Positions 52,994 through 63,500 of a stretch of DNA of 64,000 nt are shown piece after piece. Made by a program: the position numbers and the translations under genes. This DNA comes from JACRLW01 sp050181465 (GTDB lineage: Bacteria > Planctomycetota > UBA1135 > UBA2386): contig JBFXDD010000006.1 in NCBI GenBank assembly GCA_050181465.1, forward strand, positions 62,001 to 126,000, given 5' to 3'. The notes beneath the pieces are model-generated. The model saw only the letters and a list, made by a program, of their open reading frames with translations. It had not been told where the DNA came from and searched no databases. Numbering within the stretch: the stretch's first letter is position 1; every line of letters begins with the position of its first letter.

Positions 52994-54622
52994 TTGAACG
53001 AACTACCTCTCGAACAACGGCCACAATGGGCCGCTCTGCGGCAGCTCGCCGACCGCTCGCGATCGACCACGCTCCGCGATCGATTCGCAGCCGATCCCAC
53101 GCGCGCGGCAAAGTGGTCGTTCGAAGCGGCGGGTTGGTGGGTCGACGCCTCCAAGCAGAAGATCGACGGCGAGGTCGTGGCGGCGCTCGCTGCGCTCGCG
53201 AAGGCGACCGATGTGGAAGGGCGGATGCGCGCCATGCGGGCCGGCGCGCACGTGAACGCGACCGAAGATCGCGCGGTGCTGCACACCGCGCTGCGCCTGC
53301 CGCGGAGCACGTCGCTCGTGGTCGACGGCCGCGACGTGGTGCGCGACGTGCACGCCGTACTCGACGCTGCCGGCGCCTTCGCGCGATCGGTGCGCGATGG
53401 TCGCTGGAGCGGCTTCGACGGCAAGCGCATCCGCCGGGTCGTCAACCTCGGAATCGGCGGTTCAGACCTCGGTCCGGCGATGGCGACGCGCGCGCTCGCG
53501 CATTACTCGGATCCTGCGATCGAGTTCGTGTTCGTGTCGAACGTCGACGGGGCGCAGATCGCCGAGGCTTTGGCTCGCAGCGTTCCCGGCGAGACCTTGT
53601 TCATCGTCTGTTCGAAGACGTTCACGACGCTCGAGACCCTGCTGAATGCAAAGACGGCGCGCGATTGGTTGCTACGCGCGTTCGGCGGGGACGAGCGCGC
53701 CGTGGCTCGGCATTTCGTCGCGGTGTCGACCAACCGCAAGGCCGTCGAGGAGTTCGGAATCGACGCGAACAACATGTTCGGCTTCTGGGACTGGGTCGGT
53801 GGGCGATACAGCGTCGGATCCGCGATCGGCCTGTCGCTGATGATCGCGATCGGACCCGAGCGATTCGCGGAGTTCCTCGCCGGCATGCACGCGATGGATG
53901 AGCACTTCGCCGCAGCTCCGTTCGCGACCAACGCGCCCATGCTGCTCGGCATGATCGCGGTGTGGAACCGCGCGCTGCTCGGGTACGCGACGCGGGCGGT
54001 CCTGCCGTATGAGCAGTATCTCGAGCGCTTCCCGGCGTATCTCCAACAACTGGACATGGAGAGCAACGGCAAGCGTGTGACGGCGGATGGACAATCCTTC
54101 TCACATGCGAGCGGCCCGATCGTCTGGGGGGAGCCCGGCACGAACGGCCAGCACGCCTTCTTCCAGTTGCTGCACCAAGGAACCGAGATCGTGCCCTGCG
54201 ACTTCATCGCGTTCTGCCGCAGCTTGGCACCGATCGGCGAGCATCACGATCAGTTGATCGCCAACTGCCTCGCGCAGACCGAGGCACTGGCATTCGGCAA
54301 GACTCCTGCGGAAGTGCGCGCGGAAGGAGTCGCGGAGGCTCTGGTTCCCCACAAGACCTTCCCAGGTGATCGGCCATCGACCACCCTTCTCGCCGACGAG
54401 CTCACCCCGCATGCGCTCGGCGCCTTGATCGCGCTCTACGAGCATCAGGTGTTCGTGCAGGGCGTGGTCTACGGGATCAACTCCTTCGACCAATGGGGTG
54501 TCGAGCTCGGCAAAGTGCTCGCGAAGCGGATTGCCGGTGAACTCGTCATCGACACGCCGCTTGCGCATGACTCGTCCACGAACACACTGATCGCGCGCTA
54601 TCGTGCGCGGAGGAGGAACTGA
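52994..54622 (+). CDS. pgi: Glucose-6-phosphate isomerase
   Basis: 542 aa from TTG 52994, giving a family-like N-terminus (NELPLEQRPQWAALRQLADR); ATG 52919 is an in-frame alternative that would add 25 residues and overlap the divergent aroA start. Motifs: VVNLGIGGSDLGPAMATRAL, VFVSNVDG, SKTFTTLETL, the signature VGGRYSVGSAIGLSL, ESNGKRV, and the C-terminal NSFDQWGVELGK signature. It interconverts glucose-6-phosphate and fructose-6-phosphate. The next gene, 2 nt downstream, is 6-phosphogluconate dehydrogenase, so the pair links glycolysis and the pentose phosphate route. Confidence 0.95.
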   Translation: MNELPLEQRPQWAALRQLADRSRSTTLRDRFAADPTRAAKWSFEAAGWWVDASKQKIDGEVVAALAALAKATDVEGRMRAMRAGAHVNATEDRAVLHTALRLPRSTSLVVDGRDVVRDVHAVLDAAGAFARSVRDGRWSGFDGKRIRRVVNLGIGGSDLGPAMATRALAHYSDPAIEFVFVSNVDGAQIAEALARSVPGETLFIVCSKTFTTLETLLNAKTARDWLLRAFGGDERAVARHFVAVSTNRKAVEEFGIDANNMFGFWDWVGGRYSVGSAIGLSLMIAIGPERFAEFLAGMHAMDEHFAAAPFATNAPMLLGMIAVWNRALLGYATRAVLPYEQYLERFPAYLQQLDMESNGKRVTADGQSFSHASGPIVWGEPGTNGQHAFFQLLHQGTEIVPCDFIAFCRSLAPIGEHHDQLIANCLAQTEALAFGKTPAEVRAEGVAEALVPHKTFPGDRPSTTLLADELTPHALGALIALYEHQVFVQGVVYGINSFDQWGVELGKVLAKRIAGELVIDTPLAHDSSTNTLIARYRARRRN

Positions 54623-54624
54623 CG

Positions 54625-55620
54625 ATGCAGATCGGAATGGTTGGACTCGGTCGGATGGGCGCGAACATGGTGCGACGGCTGATGCGCGCCGGACATTCGT
54701 GTGTCGTTCACGACAAGAGCGAGACGGCGATGGCGACGATGGCCGCCGAGGGTGCGACCGCCAAGGCTTCGATGGTGGAGCTGCTGGCTGCCCTGGAAGG
54801 CCCGCGTGTCGTCTGGTTGATGATTCCCGCCGGACTCGTCGACGACGCGCTGAAGGAACTCGATCCACACCTGCGCGCGGGTGACATCGTCATCGACGGT
54901 GGGAACACGCACTATGTGCACGACATCGCGCGGAGCCGGAGCTTGGAGGCGCGCGGGGTTCACTACGTCGACGTCGGCACGAGCGGTGGTGTATTCGGTC
55001 TGGAACGCGGTTACTGCCTGATGGTGGGCGGCGAGGCGGCGACGGTCGAAGTGCTCACACCGATCTTCGAGGCGCTGTGTCCGGGGGTCGACGCGGCGCC
55101 GCGACTGCCGGGGGCTGAGCGCAACGGCACCGCGGAGCACGGCTGGTTGCACTGTGGTCCGGCAGGTGCGGGCCACTTCGTGAAGATGGTCCACAACGGG
55201 ATCGAATACGGAATGATGGCAGCCTACGCGGAGGGGCTGAATCTCCTCGCGCATGCGAATCGCGGTGCGACTTCACGTGTCGTCGATGCGGAGACCTCGC
55301 CGCTGGAGCACCCGGAGCACTTCCGCTATCCCCTCGATCTGGCGGCGATCACGGAGCTGTGGCGTCGCGGCAGCGTGGTCGGCTCCTGGTTGCTCGATCT
55401 CACCGCCGCCAAACTCGCAGAAGATCCACGGCTCGAGTTGTTCGACAGCAAGGTCAAGGATTCCGGTGAGGGGCGATGGACCATCGAAGCCGCGGTGCAG
55501 GTCGGCGTGCCTGTGCACGTCTTGAGCGCATCGCTGTTCGATCGCTTCCAGTCGCGCGGTGAGGGTGACTTCGCCGGCAAGGTACTTTCCGCCATGCGTC
55601 GGGCCTTCGGCGGACACTGA
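54625..55620 (+). CDS. gnd: 6-Phosphogluconate dehydrogenase (short, decarboxylating type)
   Basis: 331 aa, the length of the GntZ/YqeC-type short 6PGDH family rather than the ~470-aa classical form. The Rossmann motif GMVGLGRMGANMVRRL opens the protein; VIDGGNTHYVHD, VDVGTSGGVFGLERGYCLMV and the catalytic-lysine region GHFVKMVHNGIEYGMM follow. It oxidatively decarboxylates 6-phosphogluconate to ribulose-5-phosphate; this type is often NAD+-preferring. ATG 54625 with GGAGGA upstream, 2 nt after pgi. The two genes form an operon. Confidence 0.95.
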   Translation: MQIGMVGLGRMGANMVRRLMRAGHSCVVHDKSETAMATMAAEGATAKASMVELLAALEGPRVVWLMIPAGLVDDALKELDPHLRAGDIVIDGGNTHYVHDIARSRSLEARGVHYVDVGTSGGVFGLERGYCLMVGGEAATVEVLTPIFEALCPGVDAAPRLPGAERNGTAEHGWLHCGPAGAGHFVKMVHNGIEYGMMAAYAEGLNLLAHANRGATSRVVDAETSPLEHPEHFRYPLDLAAITELWRRGSVVGSWLLDLTAAKLAEDPRLELFDSKVKDSGEGRWTIEAAVQVGVPVHVLSASLFDRFQSRGEGDFAGKVLSAMRRAFGGH

Positions 55621-55643
55621 TTCACCGTGGCGATCCGCGCGAG

Positions 55644-58364
55644 TCAGCGACGCGTCGCCGGCTCGTCGCCCTCCTCTTCGTCTTCCGCGTCGGTTCCCGC
55701 TGCCCACTCCGGATACGGGATCGCACTGCCTTTCATCGCTCGCCAGAGGATCCGGTTGAAGACGTCCTCCGGCGCTTTGTCGACCTCGCTCAGGTCGAGG
55801 CGCGCGGACTCGACCGCATCCGCTCGAAGCATCGCGTCGGCGATCTCCTCCGAGCTTGGGTTCATCTCGTCGAGAGGTACGTTGGCGGCGAGCGCCCTGA
55901 ACGGCGTGAAGTCGGGCGTGTCCGTGAAGCATTCGCGCATCGGCGTAGCGCTGGCATCGAACTGGTTCATGGGAGGAACCCCGAGAATCTGCTCGATCGT
56001 GCGCAGCACGCTCGTGGTGTTGTACTGCGCACTCACGACCGCGCCACGCTTGGCCCACGGGCTTGCGACGTAGCAGGTGGTGCGATACCCGGAGACGTGA
56101 TCCCAACCCGCTTGAGGATCGTCCTCGATGCCGAAGATCGCGAGCTTGCTCCAGAACCTGGAGCGGCTGAAGGCTTCGACGATGCGGCCGAAGGCCAGGT
56201 CGTTGTCGGCCATGCATGCGGCCGGGGTAGGTGAGCCCTTCGCAGTGCCGCTCGTGTGGTCGTTGGGAAGACACAAGATGATCAGGCGCGGTAGCTCGCC
56301 GCGAGCTTCGTAGTCGCGCAGCTCGGCGATCACGACGTCCGCGCGGTACTGATCGGGGACGTTCATGTCCCAGCCCACGTAGTGCGCAGCCGAGTGCGGC
56401 ACGAGCGAAGGCACTACCGGCTCGCAACCGAACACGACGTCCGCGTTCTCTCCGAGCCAGGTCGCGTGACACGCTGCGAAGTCGATCGTGTCGGTGCGCG
56501 CGGCATCGCGCCAGCGAACGCGCGGCTGGCAGAACTCGCCGTAGTTGCGGAGGGTGAGTCCGCTTGCCAGCACGTGGTCCCACAGAAAGCCGCTGGGCGC
56601 ATAGGCCAGCGCATCCTTGTCGTCTTCGTCCATCCCATCGGGATACGACCGTGGGAACCCGGCGAAGCTCTTCTCCAGATAGTCGGTCGCGAAAGCCGAG
56701 GTGGACCACTCGTGGCCGTCGGCCGAAAGGATGCCGCTGCAATAGGTGTTGTCGAGAAGCACGAACTGCCTGGCGAGCGCATGTTGGTTCGGCGTGATGC
56801 GTTCACCGAAGATGCACAGATCCGGATCGCCGTCGCCGTGCGGCAGGTCGCCGAGAACTTGGTCGTAGGTGCGGTTCTCCTTGATGACGTAGACCACGTG
56901 TTCGATCGTGCTCGGTTCGCCGATGCGTTCGGGGATCGGCTGCGGCGCGCGGCCGGCGCGCGGTGGCAGCAAGGCGGCTTCGATGGCCGGCAGTCGCAGG
57001 TTCGTGTCGACGACGGCGGAGTGCTTCGCGAGTTCGTCGGGTGTGGGGATCGGGACGAGCGACACCGAACCGTGATACTGATGCGAATTGAACTCGGGTG
57101 AACCGTCGCTCTTGCGCGGGCGACCGAAGCCGATCCCTTTGATGTTGGCAGCGAGGAGCCGACCGCGCGCGGCGTCGTACGCGAGCGCACCCGGATACCA
57201 ACCGACCGGAATCGCTCCGAGCAGGCGACTGTCGCCGCGTTCGTGCGGTTCGAAACGCAGCACGCCGATCGCATTCCAGGTGCCGTTGGCGACGAACAGG
57301 TGCTCGCCGTCGGGGGCGAAGCACAACGCATTGGGACTCGCGCCGAGCAGGTCGGCTGCATTGCGACGTGCCCAGAGGGTCTCGATCCAATTGCCGTCGC
57401 TCGCGTCGAGCACACTGATGGTGTCGCTGCCGGCACTTGCGCATGCCACGTATCTGCCGTTCGGCGACACGGCGAGGGCGCCGGCGTGCAGGCCGGTCAC
57501 CACCTCGCGAACGACGTCACCGCTGCGAAGGTCGATGACGCTCACCGAGCCTTCGTCGGCGATGTGTCGCACGGGATCGACGCGGACCACCGTGCCGCGA
57601 CCGGCCGGGCCGACGAGGTCCTGCGCTCCCGGGCGTCGACCGCCGAGGTTGCTCACGAAGGCGAGCGTGCCGACCAGTGCGACGTCGTAGGGCGCGACCC
57701 CGACGTCGATCGTGCGGACCAGCTCGCCGCTCGGCCACTCCAGCTCGAGGAGTCGATTCGAGAGGTTGCCGCACACGAAGAGGCGATCGCCGGTGTGATT
57801 CTGCGCGAGACCGGTCGGGATCTCCGCTTCACGCCGTGGTGCATTCGCGGGCGGCAGTCGCAGCGCGCGCAGCGGTGTGAGTCGATCGTCCTCGCCGATC
57901 GCAAACACCTTCACGGAACCGCGCACGTTGCTCAGGAGAAGGTTGCGGCCGTCGCGCGACACCAGGAGCCCGGTGTAGCTGAGTTGGCCGTCGCGATCGG
58001 GCTTCAGTTGATGGTCGGCAGCGTCGACGCTCTCGACCGCCGGCCAGTCATCGCCCGGGAGTGCGACTCGATCTGCGACGACTCCCGAGTCCGCGTCCAA
58101 GAGGACGACCTCACTCGTCTTGCCGGAGACGTAGACGAAGCGGCCTCGCGGCGACAGCGCGATGGCTTGCGGTCGCAGGCCGGGCAGGTCCACGAACACC
58201 CCGGCGGGGGAGAGACGCTGATTCACCGGTGTCACCGCTGCCGCGCCGTCGCCGCGCGCGACGCGATCGCGAGGGGCTGGCGGCTCGACCGGTTCGGTCC
58301 GGCAGGCGGACAGCCACGCGGCGGAGCCGAGGACGAGGCAGGCGATGGCGGTGGTGCGATCCAT
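55644..58364 (-). CDS. Beta-propeller plus phosphoesterase (PF04185-like) lipoprotein
   Basis: 906 aa from ATG 58364. The lipobox ends LSAC. The N-terminal half is a YncE/Lactonase-like propeller: LSPRGRFVYVSGKTSEVVLL, GDRLFVCGNLSNRLLELEW and SPNGRYVACASAGSDTISVL. The second half (about 490-860) starts with IEHVVYVIKENRTYDQVLGD, the hallmark of phospholipase C/alkaline phosphatase-superfamily esterases, followed by LDNTYCSGILSADGHEWSTS, ILCLPNDHTSGT and IFGIEDDPQAGWDHV. Fused propeller-esterases are known in planctomycetes and acidobacteria. It is probably periplasmic and metal-dependent; the ester substrate is unknown. The C-terminal tail is strongly acidic. Confidence 0.85.
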   Translation of the reverse strand: MDRTTAIACLVLGSAAWLSACRTEPVEPPAPRDRVARGDGAAAVTPVNQRLSPAGVFVDLPGLRPQAIALSPRGRFVYVSGKTSEVVLLDADSGVVADRVALPGDDWPAVESVDAADHQLKPDRDGQLSYTGLLVSRDGRNLLLSNVRGSVKVFAIGEDDRLTPLRALRLPPANAPRREAEIPTGLAQNHTGDRLFVCGNLSNRLLELEWPSGELVRTIDVGVAPYDVALVGTLAFVSNLGGRRPGAQDLVGPAGRGTVVRVDPVRHIADEGSVSVIDLRSGDVVREVVTGLHAGALAVSPNGRYVACASAGSDTISVLDASDGNWIETLWARRNAADLLGASPNALCFAPDGEHLFVANGTWNAIGVLRFEPHERGDSRLLGAIPVGWYPGALAYDAARGRLLAANIKGIGFGRPRKSDGSPEFNSHQYHGSVSLVPIPTPDELAKHSAVVDTNLRLPAIEAALLPPRAGRAPQPIPERIGEPSTIEHVVYVIKENRTYDQVLGDLPHGDGDPDLCIFGERITPNQHALARQFVLLDNTYCSGILSADGHEWSTSAFATDYLEKSFAGFPRSYPDGMDEDDKDALAYAPSGFLWDHVLASGLTLRNYGEFCQPRVRWRDAARTDTIDFAACHATWLGENADVVFGCEPVVPSLVPHSAAHYVGWDMNVPDQYRADVVIAELRDYEARGELPRLIILCLPNDHTSGTAKGSPTPAACMADNDLAFGRIVEAFSRSRFWSKLAIFGIEDDPQAGWDHVSGYRTTCYVASPWAKRGAVVSAQYNTTSVLRTIEQILGVPPMNQFDASATPMRECFTDTPDFTPFRALAANVPLDEMNPSSEEIADAMLRADAVESARLDLSEVDKAPEDVFNRILWRAMKGSAIPYPEWAAGTDAEDEEEGDEPATRR

Positions 58365-58472
58365 GCGCGGAGGTCTAGCCGCAGTGCGGCACGGTCGCAC
58401 GTGAAGATCTCGGTGGTCTGCAGGATCGATTGGGCGCGCTATCCTCGACGGACTCCCCGTAGCAAACCCTGC

Positions 58473-60572
58473 ATGCTCGCACGTCTGATCCGATTCTCGT
58501 TCGTCGCCTTCGTGCTCGCTGCGATCGCCGTCGCACAGGGCCCCGATCCCGCATCGGCGGGCTTCGATCTCGCGCTACCGGGCGGTCTGCCGGCGCGGTT
58601 CCAGGTCGAGTTGGTGCTCGACGGGCACGTGGTCCCCGTCGTTCTTGACCGGCACAGCGTGCGGAGCGCCGACGCCACGCTCCGTATCGCCGACGGGTCG
58701 CGCGACGGGTCGCCCGATGGTCGTTCGACGATCCTGCCGCCTTCGCGTACGTATCGCGGAACGATCGCGCTCGGTGATCGACTGGTCAGCGCGAGCCTCG
58801 AGCACGATGGCCTCTATGCGCGCGTCTATTCGCACGCGGAGGACGACTGGTTCATCACGCCGCTTCCTGGCCAGCGTGTTCCCGGCGCAGCCGTCCGTCA
58901 TGTCGCCAAGCGCGCGACCGGCTTTCCGATCGCGCAGTGCGGTGTGCTGGAAGCGGCACCGGCGGGCGTGCCCGGTGCGTCGGCGACCGCATCGAACGTG
59001 ACCCTGCCGCTGATCGCCGAGATCGCGTTCGACTGCGACGTCGAATACTTCACCGCTCGCGGCAGCTCGGTGCCGAACGTGGTCGCGGAGATCGAGCGGA
59101 CCATGGACGCGGTCAATCTCTTCTACGAGCGCGACGTCCAGCTCACGCATCGCATCACGCACATCATCGTCCGCACTGCCGAGCCCGATCCCTACTCGGG
59201 CAACGACTCCGGCGACATACTCGGCAATCAGTTCCGCGGCGAGTGGATCAACAACCAGGGCGCGGTGCGTCGCGACATCGCGCACTTCGTGACCTGGCGC
59301 TCGATGGGCAACATCCTCGGACTCGCCTACGTGGGTGTCGTGTGCGATCCGAACTGGAGCTACGGCCTGTCGCGATTCGGCGGCGACTTCAACACCAACG
59401 CATCCGTGCTCGGTCATGAGCTGGGCCACAACTGGAGTTGCCCGCATTGCCTCGATGCGTGCGACGTGATGTGCGGCTGCGGCGCCGCCGCGGGACTAGG
59501 GCCCAACAACCGCGCGCAGGTTGCGGCGTTCGTGGCGAGCCGAAGCTGCCTCGATCGCGCCATGCCGGAGCTGCTGGCGCACTGGACCTTCGAAGAGAGC
59601 TCGGGCAACCAGTTCGCCGACGTCGGGCCGCTGGGCTGGAACGCGACGACCAACGGCTCTCCGACTCTGGCGCTGCCCGGCGCGCCCGCAACGGCCACGC
59701 TCGCGGCAGGCTTCGACGGTGTCGACGATCATGCGCACGTCTCGGCGACGGCGCCGGGCGGCAGCGCCTTGCGCGGCCTCAGCGTGTCGGCGTGGCTGCG
59801 CTATCAACCCCACACCGGTTTCGCTCGCGTAGTGGGCAACGCGGCGAGCTGGTACGCGGGGATCGTCAACGGACGCTTCTCACTGACGATCCTGGGCTCG
59901 CGCCACTACGTCTCCGGCGTGTCGATTCCCACCGGACAGTGGCTACACCTGGTTGCGACGTTCTCGCCCGAGGGCCGCGTGCGCTTCTACGTCGACGGCG
60001 TGTTGGTCGACACGCAGACCGGCAGCGCGTCGCTGCCGCCGGTGGGGTCCGATTGGTATCTCGGCAGTACTGCGGGCGTCCGCGAGTTCTTCCGCGGCGA
60101 TCTCGACGACGTGCAGATCTATGACGGCATTCTCACGGACCAGCACGTCGCGACTCTGTTCTTCCGCGCCGGTCGTGCCATCGAGTCGCCGAGCATCGTG
60201 AACTTCGGTGTCGGGTTCCCCGGCTCGACCGGCGTCCCGAGCCTCACGGCCACCGGTCTGCCGCTGCTCGGTCGCAGCCTCGAGGTCGTGATCGGCGGCT
60301 CCGGCAACTTCGTCATTCCGGGCGTGCTCCTCATCGGCGTGCAGGAGGCTGCGATCCCGCTCGCCGGCGGCACGCTCCTCACCGATCCGGCGAGTGCGAT
60401 CGCACAGGTGCGCTTCCTTCTGCCCGGCAACCTCAATCGGGTCCCGCTCGCGATCCCCATGGATCCCGTGCTCTCCGGGGTACCGATCTACCTCCAGGTC
60501 GTCGAAGTCGATGGCGGCGCGGCTTTCGGGTTGTCTTTCACGCCCGGATTGCGGATCACTGCCGGCGGCTGA
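58473..60572 (+). CDS. Secreted metzincin zinc protease with LamG-like domain
   Basis: 699 aa from ATG 58473, signal peptide FSFVAFVLAAIAVAQ. After a propeptide-like region, a reprolysin-type metalloprotease domain has the zinc site HELGHNWSCPH (H315, E316, H319, H325), where Ser replaces the glycine normal at the metzincin eighth position, and a Met-turn candidate in CDVMCGC. A concanavalin A/LamG-like domain follows (LAHWTFEESSGNQFADVG, GLSVSAWLRYQ, GDLDDVQIYDG). The protein ends with the GFPGSTGVPSL C-terminal module shared with other secreted proteins here. It is divergent from the propeller-phosphoesterase gene. Confidence 0.88.
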   Translation: MLARLIRFSFVAFVLAAIAVAQGPDPASAGFDLALPGGLPARFQVELVLDGHVVPVVLDRHSVRSADATLRIADGSRDGSPDGRSTILPPSRTYRGTIALGDRLVSASLEHDGLYARVYSHAEDDWFITPLPGQRVPGAAVRHVAKRATGFPIAQCGVLEAAPAGVPGASATASNVTLPLIAEIAFDCDVEYFTARGSSVPNVVAEIERTMDAVNLFYERDVQLTHRITHIIVRTAEPDPYSGNDSGDILGNQFRGEWINNQGAVRRDIAHFVTWRSMGNILGLAYVGVVCDPNWSYGLSRFGGDFNTNASVLGHELGHNWSCPHCLDACDVMCGCGAAAGLGPNNRAQVAAFVASRSCLDRAMPELLAHWTFEESSGNQFADVGPLGWNATTNGSPTLALPGAPATATLAAGFDGVDDHAHVSATAPGGSALRGLSVSAWLRYQPHTGFARVVGNAASWYAGIVNGRFSLTILGSRHYVSGVSIPTGQWLHLVATFSPEGRVRFYVDGVLVDTQTGSASLPPVGSDWYLGSTAGVREFFRGDLDDVQIYDGILTDQHVATLFFRAGRAIESPSIVNFGVGFPGSTGVPSLTATGLPLLGRSLEVVIGGSGNFVIPGVLLIGVQEAAIPLAGGTLLTDPASAIAQVRFLLPGNLNRVPLAIPMDPVLSGVPIYLQVVEVDGGAAFGLSFTPGLRITAGG

Positions 60573-60596
60573 ACGCCGTCGTTCGTAGATCCGCAC

Positions 60597-63500
60597 ATGC
60601 ACTCACGTCCACCAGCCCGTAGCGCGCGGGCTCTCGTCGCTTCTCTGCTCGCTGCCGTCACGATCGCTTCGCTGTCCTCCGCGCAGGAACGGGCGGCGGA
60701 GCGCGATCGCCTCGACGCCACGATCGCCGCTCTGCACTGGCGCGAGGTCGGGCCGTATCGCGGCGGGCGAGTCAGCGGCGTCGCCGGCATTCCCGGTGAT
60801 CCCGACACCTTCTGGATGGCGACCTGCGGTGGCGGCGTCTGGCGCACCGAGGATGCCGGACGAAGCTGGAAGAACGTCTCCGACGGTTCCTTCGGCGGCT
60901 CGATCGGTGCCGTCGACGTGTGCGCCGGCGACCCCAACGTGGTTTGGGTTGGGACCGGCGAGCAGACGCTTCGCGGCAACGTCAGCGCCGGTGACGGTGT
61001 GTGGCGTTCCACCGACGGCGGGCGCACCTGGAAGCACGTCGGGCTCAGCGACACTCAGCAGATCGGTCGATTGCGCGCTCATCCCACCGATCCGGACACC
61101 GCGTGGGTCGCGGCGATCGGACATCTCCACGGTCCCAACGCCGAACGCGGCGTGTTCAAGACCATCGATGGCGGGAAGACCTGGCGCAAGGTGCACTTCG
61201 TCGACGACAACGTCGGCGCCGTCGATCTGTGCGTCGATCCGAACAACCCTCGCATCCTCTATGCGACGACCTGGCGGGTGCGTCGCACGCCTTGGATCCT
61301 CGAGAGCGGCGGGGCCGGCAGCGGCCTGTGGAAGTCGCTCGACGGCGGCGAGACCTGGCAGGACCTGACTCAGAACGAAGGACTGCCGCGCGGAACGCTC
61401 GGGATCTGTGGAGTCGCCGTCAGCGCTGCGGATTCCGACAACGTCTACGCGATCGTCGAAGCGGAGGACGGCGGGCTGTTCCGTTCGCGGGATGCCGGCA
61501 AGACCTGGACTCTGGTCGACAGCGATCGTGAGCGTCGACAGCGCGCGTGGTACTACAACCGCATCACCGCAGATCCACACGACGCCGACGGCATCTGGGT
61601 GCTCAACGTGCGGCTCTGGCACAGCAAGGACGGCGGCAAGACTTTCCGTGCCGTGTCGACACCACACGGCGACAACCACGATCTCTGGATCGACCCGACC
61701 GATCCGCGACGCATGGTGGAAGGTAACGACGGCGGAGCCAACGTCTCCTTGGACGGCGGTCGCACGTGGTCGCCGCAGGACAACCAGCCCACATCGCAGA
61801 TGTACCGCGTCTCGCTCGACGATGACTTCCCGTATCGGCTGCTGGGCGGTCAGCAGGACAACTCGGCACTTCGCATCCGCTCGCGCAACGTCCAAGGCGG
61901 CTCGATCGGCTGGCGCGAATTCGAACCGACCGCCGGCGGCGAGTCGGGTCACGTCGTGGCGCAGCCCGGCAATCCGGATCTCGTGTTCGGCGGCAGCTAC
62001 GGCGGCTACTTGACATGGTTCGACCACGCGACCGGTGAGTCGCGAAGGGTGAATCCGTGGCCGGACTCGGTCATCGGCTGGGGTGCCGGCGGTGCGCGTT
62101 GGCGATTCCAGTGGAACTTCCCGCTGTTCTTCTCACCGCACCAGAAGGGCAGGTTGTATGCGGCCGCGCAGTCGCTGTTCGTCAGCGATGACTTCGGACA
62201 GTCGTGGCGACTCGTCAGCCCGGATCTGACCTACAACGCGCCCGACAAGCTGCTCGCCTCGGGTGGTCCGATCACGAAGGACAACACCGGTGTCGAGTAC
62301 TACTGCACGATCTTCGCCGCGTGCGAGTCACCGGCGCAGAAGGATCTGTTGTGGTGCGGGACCGACGACGGGCGCTTGCACGTCTCGAAGAGCGGCGGCG
62401 GCGACTGGACGGAGGTGACGCCTTCGGGCTTGCCGAAGTTCTCGCGCATCAACTGCATCGATCCGCATCCGCGCGACGCCGGCACGCTGTACGTCGCCGC
62501 GACTCGGTATCAGCTCGACGACCCGCGACCGATGCTCTACCGCACGAAGGACTTCGGTGCGACGTGGACCGAGATCGTCGGCGAGGGCATCGCGCCGGAT
62601 CACTTCACCCGCGCGATTCGAGTGGATCCCGCGCGTGACGGCCTGCTGTATGTCGGAACCGAACGGGGTCCCTACGTCTCGCTGGACGACGGCGCGCACT
62701 GGCGATCGCTCCGCTCCGACCTGCCGATCACGCCGATCACGGATCTCGCCGTCCGCGAGGATGAGCTCGTCGCCGCGACCCAAGGTCGTGGTTACTGGAT
62801 CCTCAACGGATTGAACGTGCTGCGCGGCGCCAACCCTGCGATCGAGCCGCCGCGGCTCTTCGCGCCCGCACCGGCCTATCGCACTCGCATGGGGCGGTCG
62901 CAACCCGACGGTGAGGGCGGTGAGAATCCGTATTCCGGCATGGAGATTCGCTACGAACTCCCCGCGGGCCTGAGCGCCGAGACACCGATCGAGCTGACGA
63001 TTCGCGACGGATCAGGAGGCATCGTTCAGTCTTTCTCGCGGAAGTCACACAAGCCGAAGGACAGCGACGACGAGCGGGACAACGAGCGCTTCGTCCTCGA
63101 GCCGAAGCCTGGAGTGCAGCGATTCACATGGAACCTGCGCTGGCCGGGCGCGCGGCGCGTGCCGGGATTGGCGATGTGGAACGGCAACTTGACCGGTCCG
63201 CTCGCGGTGCCGGGTCGCTACGAGATCACGCTGAAGGTCGGTGATGTCGAAGTGCGCACGCTGGGTGAAGTACTGCCCGATCCACGGAGCAAGACGCAAC
63301 TCAGCGACTACCGTGCGCAGTTCGATCATCTGTCCGGCATCGTCGCGATGTTGGACCGCATCCACGAAGCGCTGCTGCATGGGAGGAAGGTCCGCAGCGA
63401 GCTCGCGGAGTTGGAGAAGCTCGCGCCCGAGAGCGTCGGCGGTGAGGAGTGGAGGACGTCCAGCAAGGAACTGCGGGCTCGCATCGACGAACTCGAGAAG

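Noticed and set aside
57243..58472. Extension of the metzincin frame upstream to 57243
   Set aside because: It lies opposite the phosphoesterase lipoprotein gene; the signal peptide begins at 58473.
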